This document shows, piece after piece, positions 16,688 to 24,441 of a DNA stretch of 39,758 nucleotides. Under the pieces are notes generated by a model. That model did no database searches and was not told where the DNA came from. It was given only the letters and a program-made list of their open reading frames with translations. Location of the stretch: the NCBI RefSeq assembly GCF_030068445.1, contig NZ_JAQPOK010000010.1, positions 1-39,758 of the forward strand, in the 5' to 3' direction. The stretch comes from Roseofilum halophilum BLCC-M91 (GTDB taxonomy: Bacteria > Cyanobacteriota > Cyanobacteriia > Cyanobacteriales > Desertifilaceae). Within the stretch, counting starts at the first letter, position 1; each line of letters begins with the position of its first letter. Position numbers and translations under genes: made by a program.

Positions 16688-17419
16688 TTAAGCACTTTTG
16701 AGGGCGGAGTAAAGTGGGGTTAAGGATTTCCAGAAGTTGAGAATCTGACGCTTGATGGGTTGGGGATGGGTATGGTGGAAAAAATAACGTCCATGGGGAT
16801 ATTCCCAAAGGCGATCGCCCTCTTTTAACCAAGGTTTCCATCCCTCAAATAAGCTCGGATCGACAACTAGATCCTGTTTTCCTCGACTGACGAATAGGGG
16901 GGGATCGAGTTCACTGGGCAGAATTTGAGTGCGTCTATAGAGGGAATGGGGAGAGAGGGAGGTTTTTAAGTCCTTTTCTAAGATTCTCACTAATTCTTCA
17001 ATGACGGGTGGAGAATGAACCCCAAAGAGATTATAGGCACTTTGGGTTAGGATGCGATCGCGGGAACAGGGCAGTAAACCCAATTGTACATAGTAATGAG
17101 CTTGCCAATCGATGGCCGGATATACCCCCACAGAGAGCAAAGTGAGCGATCGCACGCTTTGGGGATAGCGGCGAGTATACAATAGGGCTAACAAACCTCC
17201 CGTACCATGACCGAGTAAGTGTAAGGGGCGATCGTACTGCTGAATATGATGATGCAGTAATCCTAACCCCTGATTTAAGCAAGTTCCCTCATCTTCCGTC
17301 TGCTCATATTGCCATTCTGCCAGGGGGACATGGGCAGATAATAGCCTCAGCAGGGGACGATGGAACCGTCGAAAACTGGGATTGACATTAATCCACAAAA
17401 CATCAGGTAATTTAGCCAT
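16688..17419 (-). CDS. isiC: Alpha/beta-hydrolase-fold protein, third gene of the isi cluster
   Basis: A 243-aa alpha/beta hydrolase-like protein, placed as in isiABC clusters of other cyanobacteria. The nucleophile-elbow region reads LLGHGTGG (residues 68-75), so the usual Ser of GxSxG is Gly at position 72. An Asp (D183 in GKQDLVVD) and a His-rich segment (YPHGRYFFHHTHP at 207-219) remain where the other triad members would be. It is either catalytically inactive or uses another chemistry. It lies about 110 nt after isiB on the same strand, without an obvious terminator between them, so co-expression under iron starvation is likely. The symbol rests on gene position and fold. Confidence 0.75.
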   Translation of the reverse strand: MAKLPDVLWINVNPSFRRFHRPLLRLLSAHVPLAEWQYEQTEDEGTCLNQGLGLLHHHIQQYDRPLHLLGHGTGGLLALLYTRRYPQSVRSLTLLSVGVYPAIDWQAHYYVQLGLLPCSRDRILTQSAYNLFGVHSPPVIEELVRILEKDLKTSLSPHSLYRRTQILPSELDPPLFVSRGKQDLVVDPSLFEGWKPWLKEGDRLWEYPHGRYFFHHTHPQPIKRQILNFWKSLTPLYSALKSA

Positions 17420-17530
17420 GAATCACTCCTAGAAGAAAAACAACGAAAAATAAAGGTAAGCTTAAACAGGATTGCAGGTTTAAACTTACCTACTCAAAGA
17501 AACTAGATAACTCTTAACCACGCTTTATTT

Positions 17531-18043
17531 TTATAAACCAAACTCTTTCTGAACTTGCGCCACCCAAGTTTGGATTCGCTCTCCACTCAACTCCGGTTGA
17601 TTATCTTCATCAAGAGCCAAGCCTACAAATTTGCCATTCTGCACAGCTTTAGATTCATTAAAGTCATAGCCATCCGTCGGCCAATAGCCCACAGTTTGTC
17701 CTCCCAAACCAGAAATTTTTTCTTCTAAAATGCCGATGGCATCTTGAAAGTTATCGCCATAGCCAATTTGATCGCCTGTGCCAAAATAAGCTACTTTTTT
17801 CCCTTTAAACTCAATTTTATCCAGTTCATCATAAAAACCTTCCCAATCACTGGCTAGTTCGCCAATGTTCCAAGTGGGACAACCAATAATCAAATATTGA
17901 TAGCCCTCAAAATCACTTGCACTAGCATCAGCCATATCATGGAGTGCGACGACAGAAGTACCGCCAAATTGCTTTTGAATGGCTTCGGCTGCCTCTTCAG
18001 TTTTACCGGTTTGAGTTGCGAAAAATAGTCCAATCTTTGCCAT
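17531..18043 (-). CDS. isiB: Flavodoxin (iron-stress induced)
   Basis: A 170-aa long-chain flavodoxin starting MAKIGLFFATQTGKTEE, where TQTGKT is the FMN phosphate loop. The flavin-flanking loops follow (PTWNIGELASDW, then GTGDQIGYGDNFQ). It replaces ferredoxin as soluble electron carrier between photosystem I and its partners when iron is short. An ATG 15 nt upstream (18058) is possible, but the chosen start matches the family. It follows isiA and is separated from it by an intrinsic terminator, so isiAB read-through should be lower than isiA alone. Confidence 0.94.
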   Translation of the reverse strand: MAKIGLFFATQTGKTEEAAEAIQKQFGGTSVVALHDMADASASDFEGYQYLIIGCPTWNIGELASDWEGFYDELDKIEFKGKKVAYFGTGDQIGYGDNFQDAIGILEEKISGLGGQTVGYWPTDGYDFNESKAVQNGKFVGLALDEDNQPELSGERIQTWVAQVQKEFGL

Positions 18044-18073
18044 CTTTACTGTATCCATTTACGATCAATTCAC

Positions 18074-18117
18074 AAAAAAAGAGGGGTTTCAGTCTCTATT
18101 TTTCCTAGAAACCCCTC
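18074..18117 (-). terminator. Intrinsic terminator/attenuator between isiA and isiB
   Basis: Read on the minus strand, GAGGGGTTTC and GAAACCCCTC form a perfect 10-bp stem with a 17-nt loop, followed by seven U. It lies after the isiA stop and before the isiB start. Confidence 0.85.
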
Positions 18118-18165
18118 ACCAAAAGAGGAGAGAATTAAACAACTGACTGACCCAAAAGAGTCGGA

Positions 18166-19194
18166 TTATCCTTCCACGGCGTTGAGGGCTTGTTCTACGC
18201 GACGGAAATCAAACCCCATTGCCCGTAGAGCGTGCCACAGATGGCCTTGCAGGAAGAAGAAGGCGAGGAAGAAGTGGGCATTGGCTAACCAACACCGGGA
18301 GCTATGAGTGCCTCCAGGTAAATCGACGGTATCGGCAAAATAAGGAACAATCCCCAATTTCACTTCTAAAACCGGGCCGTAAAACTCGATGGGATAGGCT
18401 AGAGTGTTGACTGCACAGAAGTAAGCGGCAACAAAACCGGCGAGGGCAATACCACCCAGGGAATAGGAGAGAATGGCTTCACCGGAAAAGGTTAAGATTT
18501 TCTTGGCCCAGTTCATGGGAGGGACAAGAATGTGCCAAATTCCACCACCAATGAGCAAGATGCCCACATAGATATGACCGCCTACTAAATCTTCTAAGCT
18601 GCTAATGCTGGCAAAGTGGGTTTGATACCCATAGATGATTAAGGGGTCAAGGGTGGGGTTGCTAATGATGCGGACGGTTTCCGTGGTGCTATCGTAAAGC
18701 CCACCCCAGTACATGGCTTTGCCGACGAGCAATAAGGCTCCCAGACCCAGAAATAAGAGATGATGCCCTAGGATGATGCCCAATTGTTTGGGGTTTTCCC
18801 AATCAAAGTGAAAATATTTCGCAAAACCTTGAGCGGTTTTGAGATCTTCTGGGGCTTTGAAGGTGTGGAATAAGGCTCCAGCTCCTAGCACAGCCGAAGA
18901 AATGAGGTGAAGCATTCCAATGACGAAGTAGGGATAGGTGTCGATGATTTGACCGCCTTCGCCAATTCCCCATCCTAGGGTGGCTAGGTGGGGAAGGAGG
19001 ATGAGTCCTTGTTCGCCCATGGATTGATTGGGATCGAATCCCGAAATTTCAAATAGGGTAAAGGCTCCTGTCCAGAAGGTGATTAGGGCGGATTGCCCCA
19101 CATGGGCGGCGATAAATAGCCCGGAAAGGTTGGCAAATCGTGCATTGCCTGCCCACCAGTCATAGGTGACTTGGGGCTTGTCGTAGGTTTGCAT
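18166..19194 (-). CDS. isiA: Iron-stress chlorophyll-binding protein IsiA (CP43')
   Basis: A 342-aa, six-helix antenna protein of the CP43/Pcb family without the large lumenal loop of PsbC, which is the normal IsiA length. Conserved features include the N-terminal [25 protein letters not shown], paired chlorophyll-ligand histidines in the helices ([58 protein letters not shown]) and the short charged tail. It forms rings around photosystem I under iron starvation. Upstream, a Fur-like palindrome overlaps a TATAAT box (19272-19287), and a second inverted repeat lies in the leader (19225-19247). It heads the isiABC cluster. Confidence 0.96.
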   Translation of the reverse strand: MQTYDKPQVTYDWWAGNARFANLSGLFIAAHVGQSALITFWTGAFTLFEISGFDPNQSMGEQGLILLPHLATLGWGIGEGGQIIDTYPYFVIGMLHLISSAVLGAGALFHTFKAPEDLKTAQGFAKYFHFDWENPKQLGIILGHHLLFLGLGALLLVGKAMYWGGLYDSTTETVRIISNPTLDPLIIYGYQTHFASISSLEDLVGGHIYVGILLIGGGIWHILVPPMNWAKKILTFSGEAILSYSLGGIALAGFVAAYFCAVNTLAYPIEFYGPVLEVKLGIVPYFADTVDLPGGTHSSRCWLANAHFFLAFFFLQGHLWHALRAMGFDFRRVEQALNAVEG

Positions 19195-19224
19195 AGGATC
19201 GTTAACTGAGTCAGAGCGCGTTGG

Positions 19225-19247
19225 CTGTTGAGAATAACTCTCAACAG
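19225..19247 (-). promoter_or_regulatory. Inverted repeat in the isiA leader
   Basis: CTGTTGAGA and TCTCAACAG are perfect 9-bp arms around ATAAC. It lies 31 bp upstream of the isiA ATG and downstream of the predicted -10. It could be an operator half-site pair or an RNA hairpin in the 5' leader. Confidence 0.55.
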
Positions 19248-19271
19248 TTACCCATTCAAACTCAGTTCAGA

Positions 19272-19287
19272 ATAATTGTCAATTATA
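19272..19287 (-). promoter_or_regulatory. Fur-box-like palindrome over the isiA -10 box
   Basis: ATAATTGTCAATTAT (19272-19286) is a perfect 7-1-7 palindrome of Fur-box form. On the minus strand TATAAT (19287-19282) overlaps it, so a bound repressor would block the polymerase. A third AT-rich palindrome, TCAATAATATTGA, sits at 19430-19442 further upstream. Nothing else is seen in the 19195-19529 gap. Confidence 0.65.
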
Positions 19288-19529
19288 AAAAAGTAAAGTT
19301 TTGTAAAGATTACAGTTCTGGGGAAAAAAAACTAGCAAAACCATTGATTTAAGTGGTTTTCGCAGATCGTGGGTCAGGGCTATGAGGCTCTCTGGGATTA
19401 GCGATCTAGAGAATTATTTAGAATAACTATCAATAATATTGACCAATCCTGAGATGTGCTAGATTAGAGGGATAAGGGCGATCCTGGCTTTGAGGCGATC
19501 GCCCCCTTGAAGGCATCTGCCATACCTCT

Positions 19530-19973
19530 ATGCGCGTCCTAATTCAACGAGTGAGTGCATCTTCCGTATCCGTGAATGGCCAAATTATCGGTAAGATTGG
19601 CCGGGGATTAAACTTGCTCGTGGGAATTACTGATACAGATACGGAGAAAGAGCTAGAATGGATGGCAAAAAAATGTCTGGAATTGCGGCTATTTCCCGAT
19701 CCAGAAAACCCGGAGCGCCGTTGGCAAAAATCCGTACAAGAGATTGAGGGCGAACTGCTGGTGATTAGTCAATTTACCCTGTATGGAAATTGCCGTAAAG
19801 GTCGTCGCCCTTCCTTCGATCGCTCTGCTGCTCCAGAACAAGCTAGAGCGCTTTACGATCGGTTTGTGACTCTTTTAAGAGAAAGTGGTTTAAAGGTAGA
19901 AACAGGCGAATTTGGGGCGATGATGGAGGTTAAAATTGATAATGACGGCCCCGTGACCTTGCTTTTAGAGTAG
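19530..19973 (+). CDS. dtd: D-aminoacyl-tRNA deacylase
   Basis: A 147-aa protein, normal DTD length. It hydrolyses D-aminoacyl-tRNA (and Gly-tRNA-Ala), keeping D-residues out of proteins. SQFTLYG at 80-86 and NDGPVT at 138-143, containing the cross-subunit Gly-Pro motif, are both intact. It is divergent from isiA and shares its upstream region. Confidence 0.96.
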   Translation: MRVLIQRVSASSVSVNGQIIGKIGRGLNLLVGITDTDTEKELEWMAKKCLELRLFPDPENPERRWQKSVQEIEGELLVISQFTLYGNCRKGRRPSFDRSAAPEQARALYDRFVTLLRESGLKVETGEFGAMMEVKIDNDGPVTLLLE

Positions 19974-20062
19974 GGCTGAGTTGGATGAATATCCCATGAA
20001 AGGATTTACTAAAAGCTAGGGAACACTAGGGCTAGTCAAGGCCCAATTATGAGGAAATAAAG

Positions 20063-20305
20063 ATGAAATTTGCTTATTTGAAACCCTGGTTAATTCTGTC
20101 GAGCATCCTATTTTTAGTCTTTGTGTTGCTTGGCGATCGCTTTCTTCCGGAACCCTTGGGCCCTGCAAGTGCCCAAACCCGCGTGACATTAAACGAGTTT
20201 TTCATTGGCTTAATTCCCCAATGGGAGCGCAAAACTAACCCCTATGAACGCACGGAAGAGGCCCTTGAACAAGAACAAAGTGGGGGTCAAGCTCCAGCGA
20301 AATAA
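20063..20305 (+). CDS. Small single-span membrane or secreted protein, unknown
   Basis: An 80-aa protein with one hydrophobic segment (about residues 9-24) after a short basic N-terminus. PASAQ at 34-38 could be a signal-peptidase site. A short conserved-looking region follows (TRVTLNEFFIGLIPQWERKTNPYERTEEAL) and a Gln/Gly/Ala-rich end. A purine-rich stretch (GAGGAAATAAAG) just upstream serves as ribosome-binding site. I do not recognise a function. It is convergent with ribBA, 28 nt apart. Confidence 0.7.
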   Translation: MKFAYLKPWLILSSILFLVFVLLGDRFLPEPLGPASAQTRVTLNEFFIGLIPQWERKTNPYERTEEALEQEQSGGQAPAK

Positions 20306-20333
20306 TAGCATCCACGCTCGGCCCCCAACTGAG

Positions 20334-22007
20334 CTATTCTGAGATTTTGAAGCTATAGATTTTCTGGGTTTCCAGACGCTCAAATAGGGACGAGGGGGCT
20401 AGTTTTTGGGGATCGCAGGGTTGTCTTTGTAACTTCAATTGCAGCCCATCCAGGGGGTCAGATCCATCGCTGATGAGAAATTCGAGGCGCTGAACGGGTG
20501 ACCAACCGACGAGCAAATCTAACCAGGAGGCGATCGCCTGGGAATAGGGATGTTCGGCATCGTGATACCATTCCATGGGATCGCTATAGGGCTGATCGAA
20601 TCCTAAATGAACGATTAAGGACGGATGGGTAAACAGGGCGATCGCCACCGGCCGGGTTTCTTCCTGCAACAGTAAATTTTTCCGATCGGCCCAATAGCGC
20701 AGTTTTTCTAACCATTCATAGCGTTGAGTCACCGAAGGATTGGGGTCTTTCCACTCTAGAGCGACGGTAACTAAATAGGTTTGCAACAGCCAATGGCCCA
20801 GCTTTTGCGCTTTCGTAGCTAAATAGGCCGAATTATAATCCGTGGCTTCAATGAGCAGGGGCACGCGATCGACCATCTCCAAACCATAGCCTTTTAGTCC
20901 GGCAATTTTGCGCGGATTATTGGTAATTAAACGGAATTTTTTCACCCCCAAATCATTGAGAATTTGTGCCCCAACCCCATAGTTGCGTAAATCGGCAGGA
21001 AAGCCTAATTTTTCATTCGCTTCTACCGTATCTAAACCTTGATCTTGGAGCATATAAGCTTTCAGTTTATTCACTAAGCCAATGCCTCGCCCTTCCTGAC
21101 GTAAATAGACAACCACACCCGCTCCCGAATGGTCAATCATTTTCAAAGCCGTTTGTAGTTGCATCCGACAATCACAGCGCAAAGAGCCTAATGCATCTCC
21201 CGTTAAGCATTCCGAATGCATCCGCACGGTGACCACTTGTTCGGCAAATTCGCTCGGATCGCCTTTAACTATGGCGATATGTTCAGAATCATCTAAAGTA
21301 TTGCGATAGGCATAGATCTTAAACTGGCCAAATTGAGTGGGAAGACTCGCTAGAGCCTCTTGTTTAACAAACCGTTCGTGTTGCAAACGATAGGCAATTA
21401 AATCGGCAATACTAATAATTTTCAGTTCATGATATTGGGCATAGCGGATCAGTTGGGGCAGTCGCGCCATGGAGCCATCGGGGTTTTGAATTTCACAGAT
21501 AATTCCGGCGGGATATAAACCCGCTAACCGGGCCAAATCGACGCTCGCTTCTGTATGACCAGCTCGTTTTAAGACCCCTCCTTCCCGCGATCGCAGGGGA
21601 AAAATATGCCCCGGTCTGCGTAAGTCGTGGGGGCGAGTTTGGGGGTTCAGGGCTACTTGAATGGTGCGGGCCCGGTCTTCAGCAGAAATTCCGGTACTCA
21701 CTCCTAGTTCAGGAGACGCATCGATACTGACGGTAAAGGCCGTTTGGTTTTTATCCGTGTTGTGGGTGACCATGAGGGGGAGGTCGAGTTGATCGAGGCG
21801 ATCGCCCATCATCGCTAAACAGATTAAACCCCGCGCATAAACCGCCATAAAGTTAATCATATCCGGGGTCGCGAACTGTGCAGCGCCAACGAGATCGCCT
21901 TCATTTTCCCGATTTTCATCATCAACGACGACCACCATGCGACCGAGTTTAAGTTCGGCGATCGCGCTTTCAATAGAGTCAAACTGAAAGGAAGGAGAGG
22001 AATTCAC
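20334..22007 (-). CDS. ribBA: Bifunctional DHBP synthase / GTP cyclohydrolase II
   Basis: A 557-aa riboflavin-biosynthesis enzyme. RibB domain at 9-205, with DDENRENEGD at 29-38 and the HTEASVDLARLAG region at 151-163. RibA domain at about 215-405: zinc-ligand Cys at C267, C278 and C280 (SECLTGDALGSLRCDC), RQEGRGIGL and the GTP-binding TNNPRKIAGL segment. A C-terminal extension of about 150 residues is like that of other cyanobacterial RibBA. I chose the GTG at 22007. The in-frame extension to 22154 runs through a heptamer repeat and a palindrome, reads as THYPSAARSA and similar, and is not protein-like. Together the domains make both precursors of lumazine. Confidence 0.93.
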   Translation of the reverse strand: MNSSPSFQFDSIESAIAELKLGRMVVVVDDENRENEGDLVGAAQFATPDMINFMAVYARGLICLAMMGDRLDQLDLPLMVTHNTDKNQTAFTVSIDASPELGVSTGISAEDRARTIQVALNPQTRPHDLRRPGHIFPLRSREGGVLKRAGHTEASVDLARLAGLYPAGIICEIQNPDGSMARLPQLIRYAQYHELKIISIADLIAYRLQHERFVKQEALASLPTQFGQFKIYAYRNTLDDSEHIAIVKGDPSEFAEQVVTVRMHSECLTGDALGSLRCDCRMQLQTALKMIDHSGAGVVVYLRQEGRGIGLVNKLKAYMLQDQGLDTVEANEKLGFPADLRNYGVGAQILNDLGVKKFRLITNNPRKIAGLKGYGLEMVDRVPLLIEATDYNSAYLATKAQKLGHWLLQTYLVTVALEWKDPNPSVTQRYEWLEKLRYWADRKNLLLQEETRPVAIALFTHPSLIVHLGFDQPYSDPMEWYHDAEHPYSQAIASWLDLLVGWSPVQRLEFLISDGSDPLDGLQLKLQRQPCDPQKLAPSSLFERLETQKIYSFKISE

Positions 22008-22076
22008 AGTGAGAGGGTGTAGCAGATCGAAAGTGTGGTTGTTATTGTACCGCGAATGGGAAAATAGGGAGACACC

Positions 22077-22102
22077 CAGAGCGCTTCGTGCGGCAGAAGG
22101 GT
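22077..22102. repeat. Heptamer repeat with palindromic cap, inverted copy
   Basis: AGCGCTTCGTGCGGCAGAAG followed by GGGTAAT heptamers. It is the inverted counterpart of the array at 22531-22571 and lies just upstream of ribBA. Confidence 0.6.
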
Positions 22103-22222
22103 AATGGGTAATGGGTAAACCATTTTTCACGCAATGCATACCCATTTTTCGCACTTTTGATGGGAAAGCACTCTCAAGGAAAATTTCGATTACTGTATCT
22201 CATAACAGAGGAAAGCGCTGTA

Positions 22223-22231
22223 TGGTATGAT
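22223..22231 (+). promoter_or_regulatory. Extended -10 promoter of the cbi operon
   Basis: TGGTATGAT: a TG dinucleotide one base before TATGAT, 10 bp upstream of the riboswitch. The paralogous riboswitch at 35634 has the same extended arrangement (TGCTATAAT). Confidence 0.5.
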
Positions 22232-22240
22232 TAACCCAGC

Positions 22241-22416
22241 TTTGGTTCTGATGGGGAGCAGCCATCAGAGGTAACGGGGAAAGTTTGGTGCAAATCCAAC
22301 ACTGTCCCGCAACTGTAAGGAGATAAAGAGAATCTCAATTCTCTCTCAATCATCTCTAAGTCAGGATGCCCGCCAAAGTGAGTCCGTTTAATCACCATTC
22401 TGCGAGGTACAGAATC
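22241..22416 (+). promoter_or_regulatory. Cobalamin riboswitch upstream of cbiMNQO
   Basis: All landmarks of a cobalamin riboswitch are present: the P2 stem CTGATGG/CCATCAG, GGTAACGGGGAA, GGTGCAAATCC, CTGTCCCGCAACTGTAAGG and the B12 box AGTCAGGATGCCCGCC at 22359-22374. The 3' hairpin ATTCTG/CAGAAT at 22397-22415 holds GAGG in its loop, 9 nt before an ATG at 22417, so B12 probably controls ribosome access. Lower B12 should raise expression of the cobalt transporter. Confidence 0.93.
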
Positions 22417-22479
22417 ATGTCACAAGTTTATTCATTTCCCTTTCTTTCCTCTTCTCTTCCCCTTCTCTCCAGGTATTGA
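22417..22479 (+). CDS. 20-codon ORF directly gated by the cobalamin riboswitch
   Basis: ATG at 22417 stands exactly where the cobW start stands after the second riboswitch (35799), with the same GAGG-bearing hairpin. It encodes a 20-aa peptide rich in Ser, Leu, Pro and Phe (MSQVYSFPFLSS at its start) from a nearly pure pyrimidine tract, ending at TGA 22477-22479. cbiM starts only 96 nt later. It may be a leader peptide or the stub of a lost gene. Confidence 0.45.
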   Translation: MSQVYSFPFLSSSLPLLSRY

Positions 22480-22530
22480 TCCCTCCAAACCCTGCTTAAA
22501 AAGAGAGTGGCAGTAGCGCCCCCCTTTTTT

Positions 22531-22571
22531 TACTCATTACCCATTACCCATTACCAGCGCGAAGCGCTATA
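22531..22571. repeat. Heptamer repeat with palindromic cap
   Basis: CTCATTA, CCCATTA and CCCATTA, then CCAGCGCGAAGCGCT. The same composite lies at 16652-16689. It sits between the riboswitch-controlled ORF and the cbiM ATG at 22576 and takes the place of a Shine-Dalgarno region. Confidence 0.65.
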
Positions 22572-22575
22572 GTCT

Positions 22576-23343
22576 ATGAACCACCGCAAACTCTTTTTTC
22601 GACTGATGGCCGGTTTTCTCGCCTTCAGTGTTACCCTAGTTTTGGCCTTCCTACCCGCACCAGCTCAAGCGATGCATATTATGGAAGGATTTCTGCCCTT
22701 ACCTTGGGTCATTTTTTGGTGGGTTGTTTTTCTGCCCTTCTTTGGTTTAGGACTCTATCGCATTAACCAAACCGTGCAAAAACATCCCGAACTGAAACTT
22801 TTACTAGCCTTATCTGGAGCCTTTGCTTTTGTCCTTTCGGCACTCAAAATTCCCTCAGTGACCGGGAGTTCTTCCCATCCCACCGGAACCGGTTTAGGAT
22901 CGGTATTATTTGGCCCCTCCACGATGACCGTTTTAGGGTCTCTCGTTCTCCTATTTCAAGCTTTACTATTAGCCCATGGCGGCATCACCACATTAGGCGC
23001 AAATGCCGTTTCTATGGCTGTGGTTGGCCCCTTTTTTGCCTTTGGGGTTTATCGCTTGGTGATGGTGCTAAGTCAACGGCAAACCTTAGCTGTTTTTCTG
23101 GCAGCAGGGTTAGGAAACTTAGCCACCTATGTCGTCACTTCTTTACAACTCGCCTTAGCTTTTCCCGTGGAAAATGGAGGCATTTGGCTTGCTTTTCTGA
23201 AGTTTGCTGGCATTTTTGCCGTTACTCAAATTCCCCTGGCAATTATTGAGGGACTATTGACCGTCATGGTCTGGAATGGCTTAATGTCCTACTCTCAACC
23301 AGAATTAAAACTATTGAAATTAATGGAATCAAAAACGGTATGA
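22576..23343 (+). CDS. cbiM: Cobalt ECF transporter, S component CbiM
   Basis: A 255-aa membrane protein. A signal peptide with an APAQA end (residues 28-32) precedes MHIMEGFLP at 33-41. In CbiM/NikM the mature N-terminal Met-His is part of the metal site, so cleavage after A32 would create it. Several transmembrane segments follow, with HPTGTGLG at 101-108 and [15 protein letters not shown] at 133-147. It binds Co2+ and works with CbiN, CbiQ and CbiO. No good Shine-Dalgarno is seen because a repeat abuts the ATG. Under the cobalamin riboswitch at 22241-22416. Confidence 0.94.
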   Translation: MNHRKLFFRLMAGFLAFSVTLVLAFLPAPAQAMHIMEGFLPLPWVIFWWVVFLPFFGLGLYRINQTVQKHPELKLLLALSGAFAFVLSALKIPSVTGSSSHPTGTGLGSVLFGPSTMTVLGSLVLLFQALLLAHGGITTLGANAVSMAVVGPFFAFGVYRLVMVLSQRQTLAVFLAAGLGNLATYVVTSLQLALAFPVENGGIWLAFLKFAGIFAVTQIPLAIIEGLLTVMVWNGLMSYSQPELKLLKLMESKTV

Positions 23344-23657
23344 AAACACAACAAAATCAATGGCCCAATGGTCTCTTATTGTTAGCCGTCATTGGGTTAA
23401 CTGTTTTTCCTTTAATGACGATTAAGGATAGTGAATTTGGTGGAGCCGATGGCCAAGCAGAGGAAATAATTACAGAATTTAATCCCCAATATGAACCCTG
23501 GTTTGAACCAATTTTAGAACCGCCAGGAGGCGAAACAGAGAGCTTATTATTTGCCCTGCAAGCGGCTTTAGGCGCGGGAATTATCGGATACGGAATCGGA
23601 TGGTATCGGGGCCGTTCCCAGTCGAATCCTTCGGGGGAAAATGACGCTACCGACTGA
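23340..23657 (+). CDS. cbiN: Cobalt ECF transporter, accessory protein CbiN
   Basis: A 105-aa protein with two transmembrane helices (about 10-27 and 70-88) and a loop containing [12 protein letters not shown] and the [23 protein letters not shown] segment typical of CbiN. It helps load Co2+ into CbiM. Its start overlaps the cbiM stop by 4 nt. Confidence 0.92.
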   Translation: MKTQQNQWPNGLLLLAVIGLTVFPLMTIKDSEFGGADGQAEEIITEFNPQYEPWFEPILEPPGGETESLLFALQAALGAGIIGYGIGWYRGRSQSNPSGENDATD

Positions 23658-24441
23658 TACTTGGGCGTATCAAAATGGTTTAAATCGATTGCCTCCGAGT
23701 CAAAAATTGGGGTTTTCTGTGCTGATGTTGGGGTTGGCTCTGGTGAGTCAACCCCTGACACAAATGGGGATCGGTTTATGGATGGCAATTTGGACAATTG
23801 GGTATGCTAAAATCCCGATGAAGTTCTATCTGAAGTTGCTCTTGGGTAGCTATACGTTTGTGTTGATGAGTTCCTTGGCGTTTCTGATTGATGTGAGGGC
23901 AATAAATAGCGGCGATTTTGATATTTCTGGAACTCTAATTGGTTGGTCAACGGGAGGGATTTATTGGTCGATTTCTCAGAGTGTATTAGATTTGTATCTC
24001 CGGCTGATTTTGCGGGCAGTTGCTTGTTTGTCTTGCTTCTTTTTCTTGATGTTGACGGTTCCGATGGTGGAGATGGTTCAAGTGTTGCGTCGGTGGCGTT
24101 TTCCGGAACTGTTGTTGGAGTTGATTTTGTTGATGTATCGGTTGATTTGGGTGCTGCAAAAGACGGTTTCTGATTTGCGTTTAGGACAAAGAGCGCGGGG
24201 AGGATATGGTGATTTTGCCCAAAGTTTGCACAGCGTGAGTTTGTTGGTGCGGCAATTGTTGCATCGAACGTTAACGGATTATCATCAGTTTTCTTTGGGG
24301 GCGACTGCAAGAGGGTTTGATCATAAATTTGTGGTTTTGTCAATGCGAAAATATGTGCGATCGCCCCGTTATGAATGGGAAGCCCTCCTCGGATTTATCC
24401 TGTTGCTGTCTCTAGAACTGTCAGGAATCGCACATGGATAA
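23641..24441 (+). CDS. cbiQ: Cobalt ECF transporter, transmembrane T component CbiQ
   Basis: A 266-aa protein with several transmembrane helices and the ATPase-coupling helices typical of T components (LRLGQRARGGYGDF and FSLGATARGFD, both with the A-R-G core). It passes ATPase movement to CbiM. It overlaps cbiN by 17 nt and cbiO by 8 nt, so the four genes form a tight operon. Confidence 0.92.
   Translation: MTLPTDTWAYQNGLNRLPPSQKLGFSVLMLGLALVSQPLTQMGIGLWMAIWTIGYAKIPMKFYLKLLLGSYTFVLMSSLAFLIDVRAINSGDFDISGTLIGWSTGGIYWSISQSVLDLYLRLILRAVACLSCFFFLMLTVPMVEMVQVLRRWRFPELLLELILLMYRLIWVLQKTVSDLRLGQRARGGYGDFAQSLHSVSLLVRQLLHRTLTDYHQFSLGATARGFDHKFVVLSMRKYVRSPRYEWEALLGFILLLSLELSGIAHG

Noticed and set aside
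18166-19194. Antisense RNA IsrR opposite isiA
   Set aside because: Known from other cyanobacteria, but I cannot identify a promoter or terminator for it here.
22008-22154. 49-codon N-terminal extension of RibBA
   Set aside because: It reads through a heptamer repeat and palindrome; the RibB domain begins just after the GTG at 22007.
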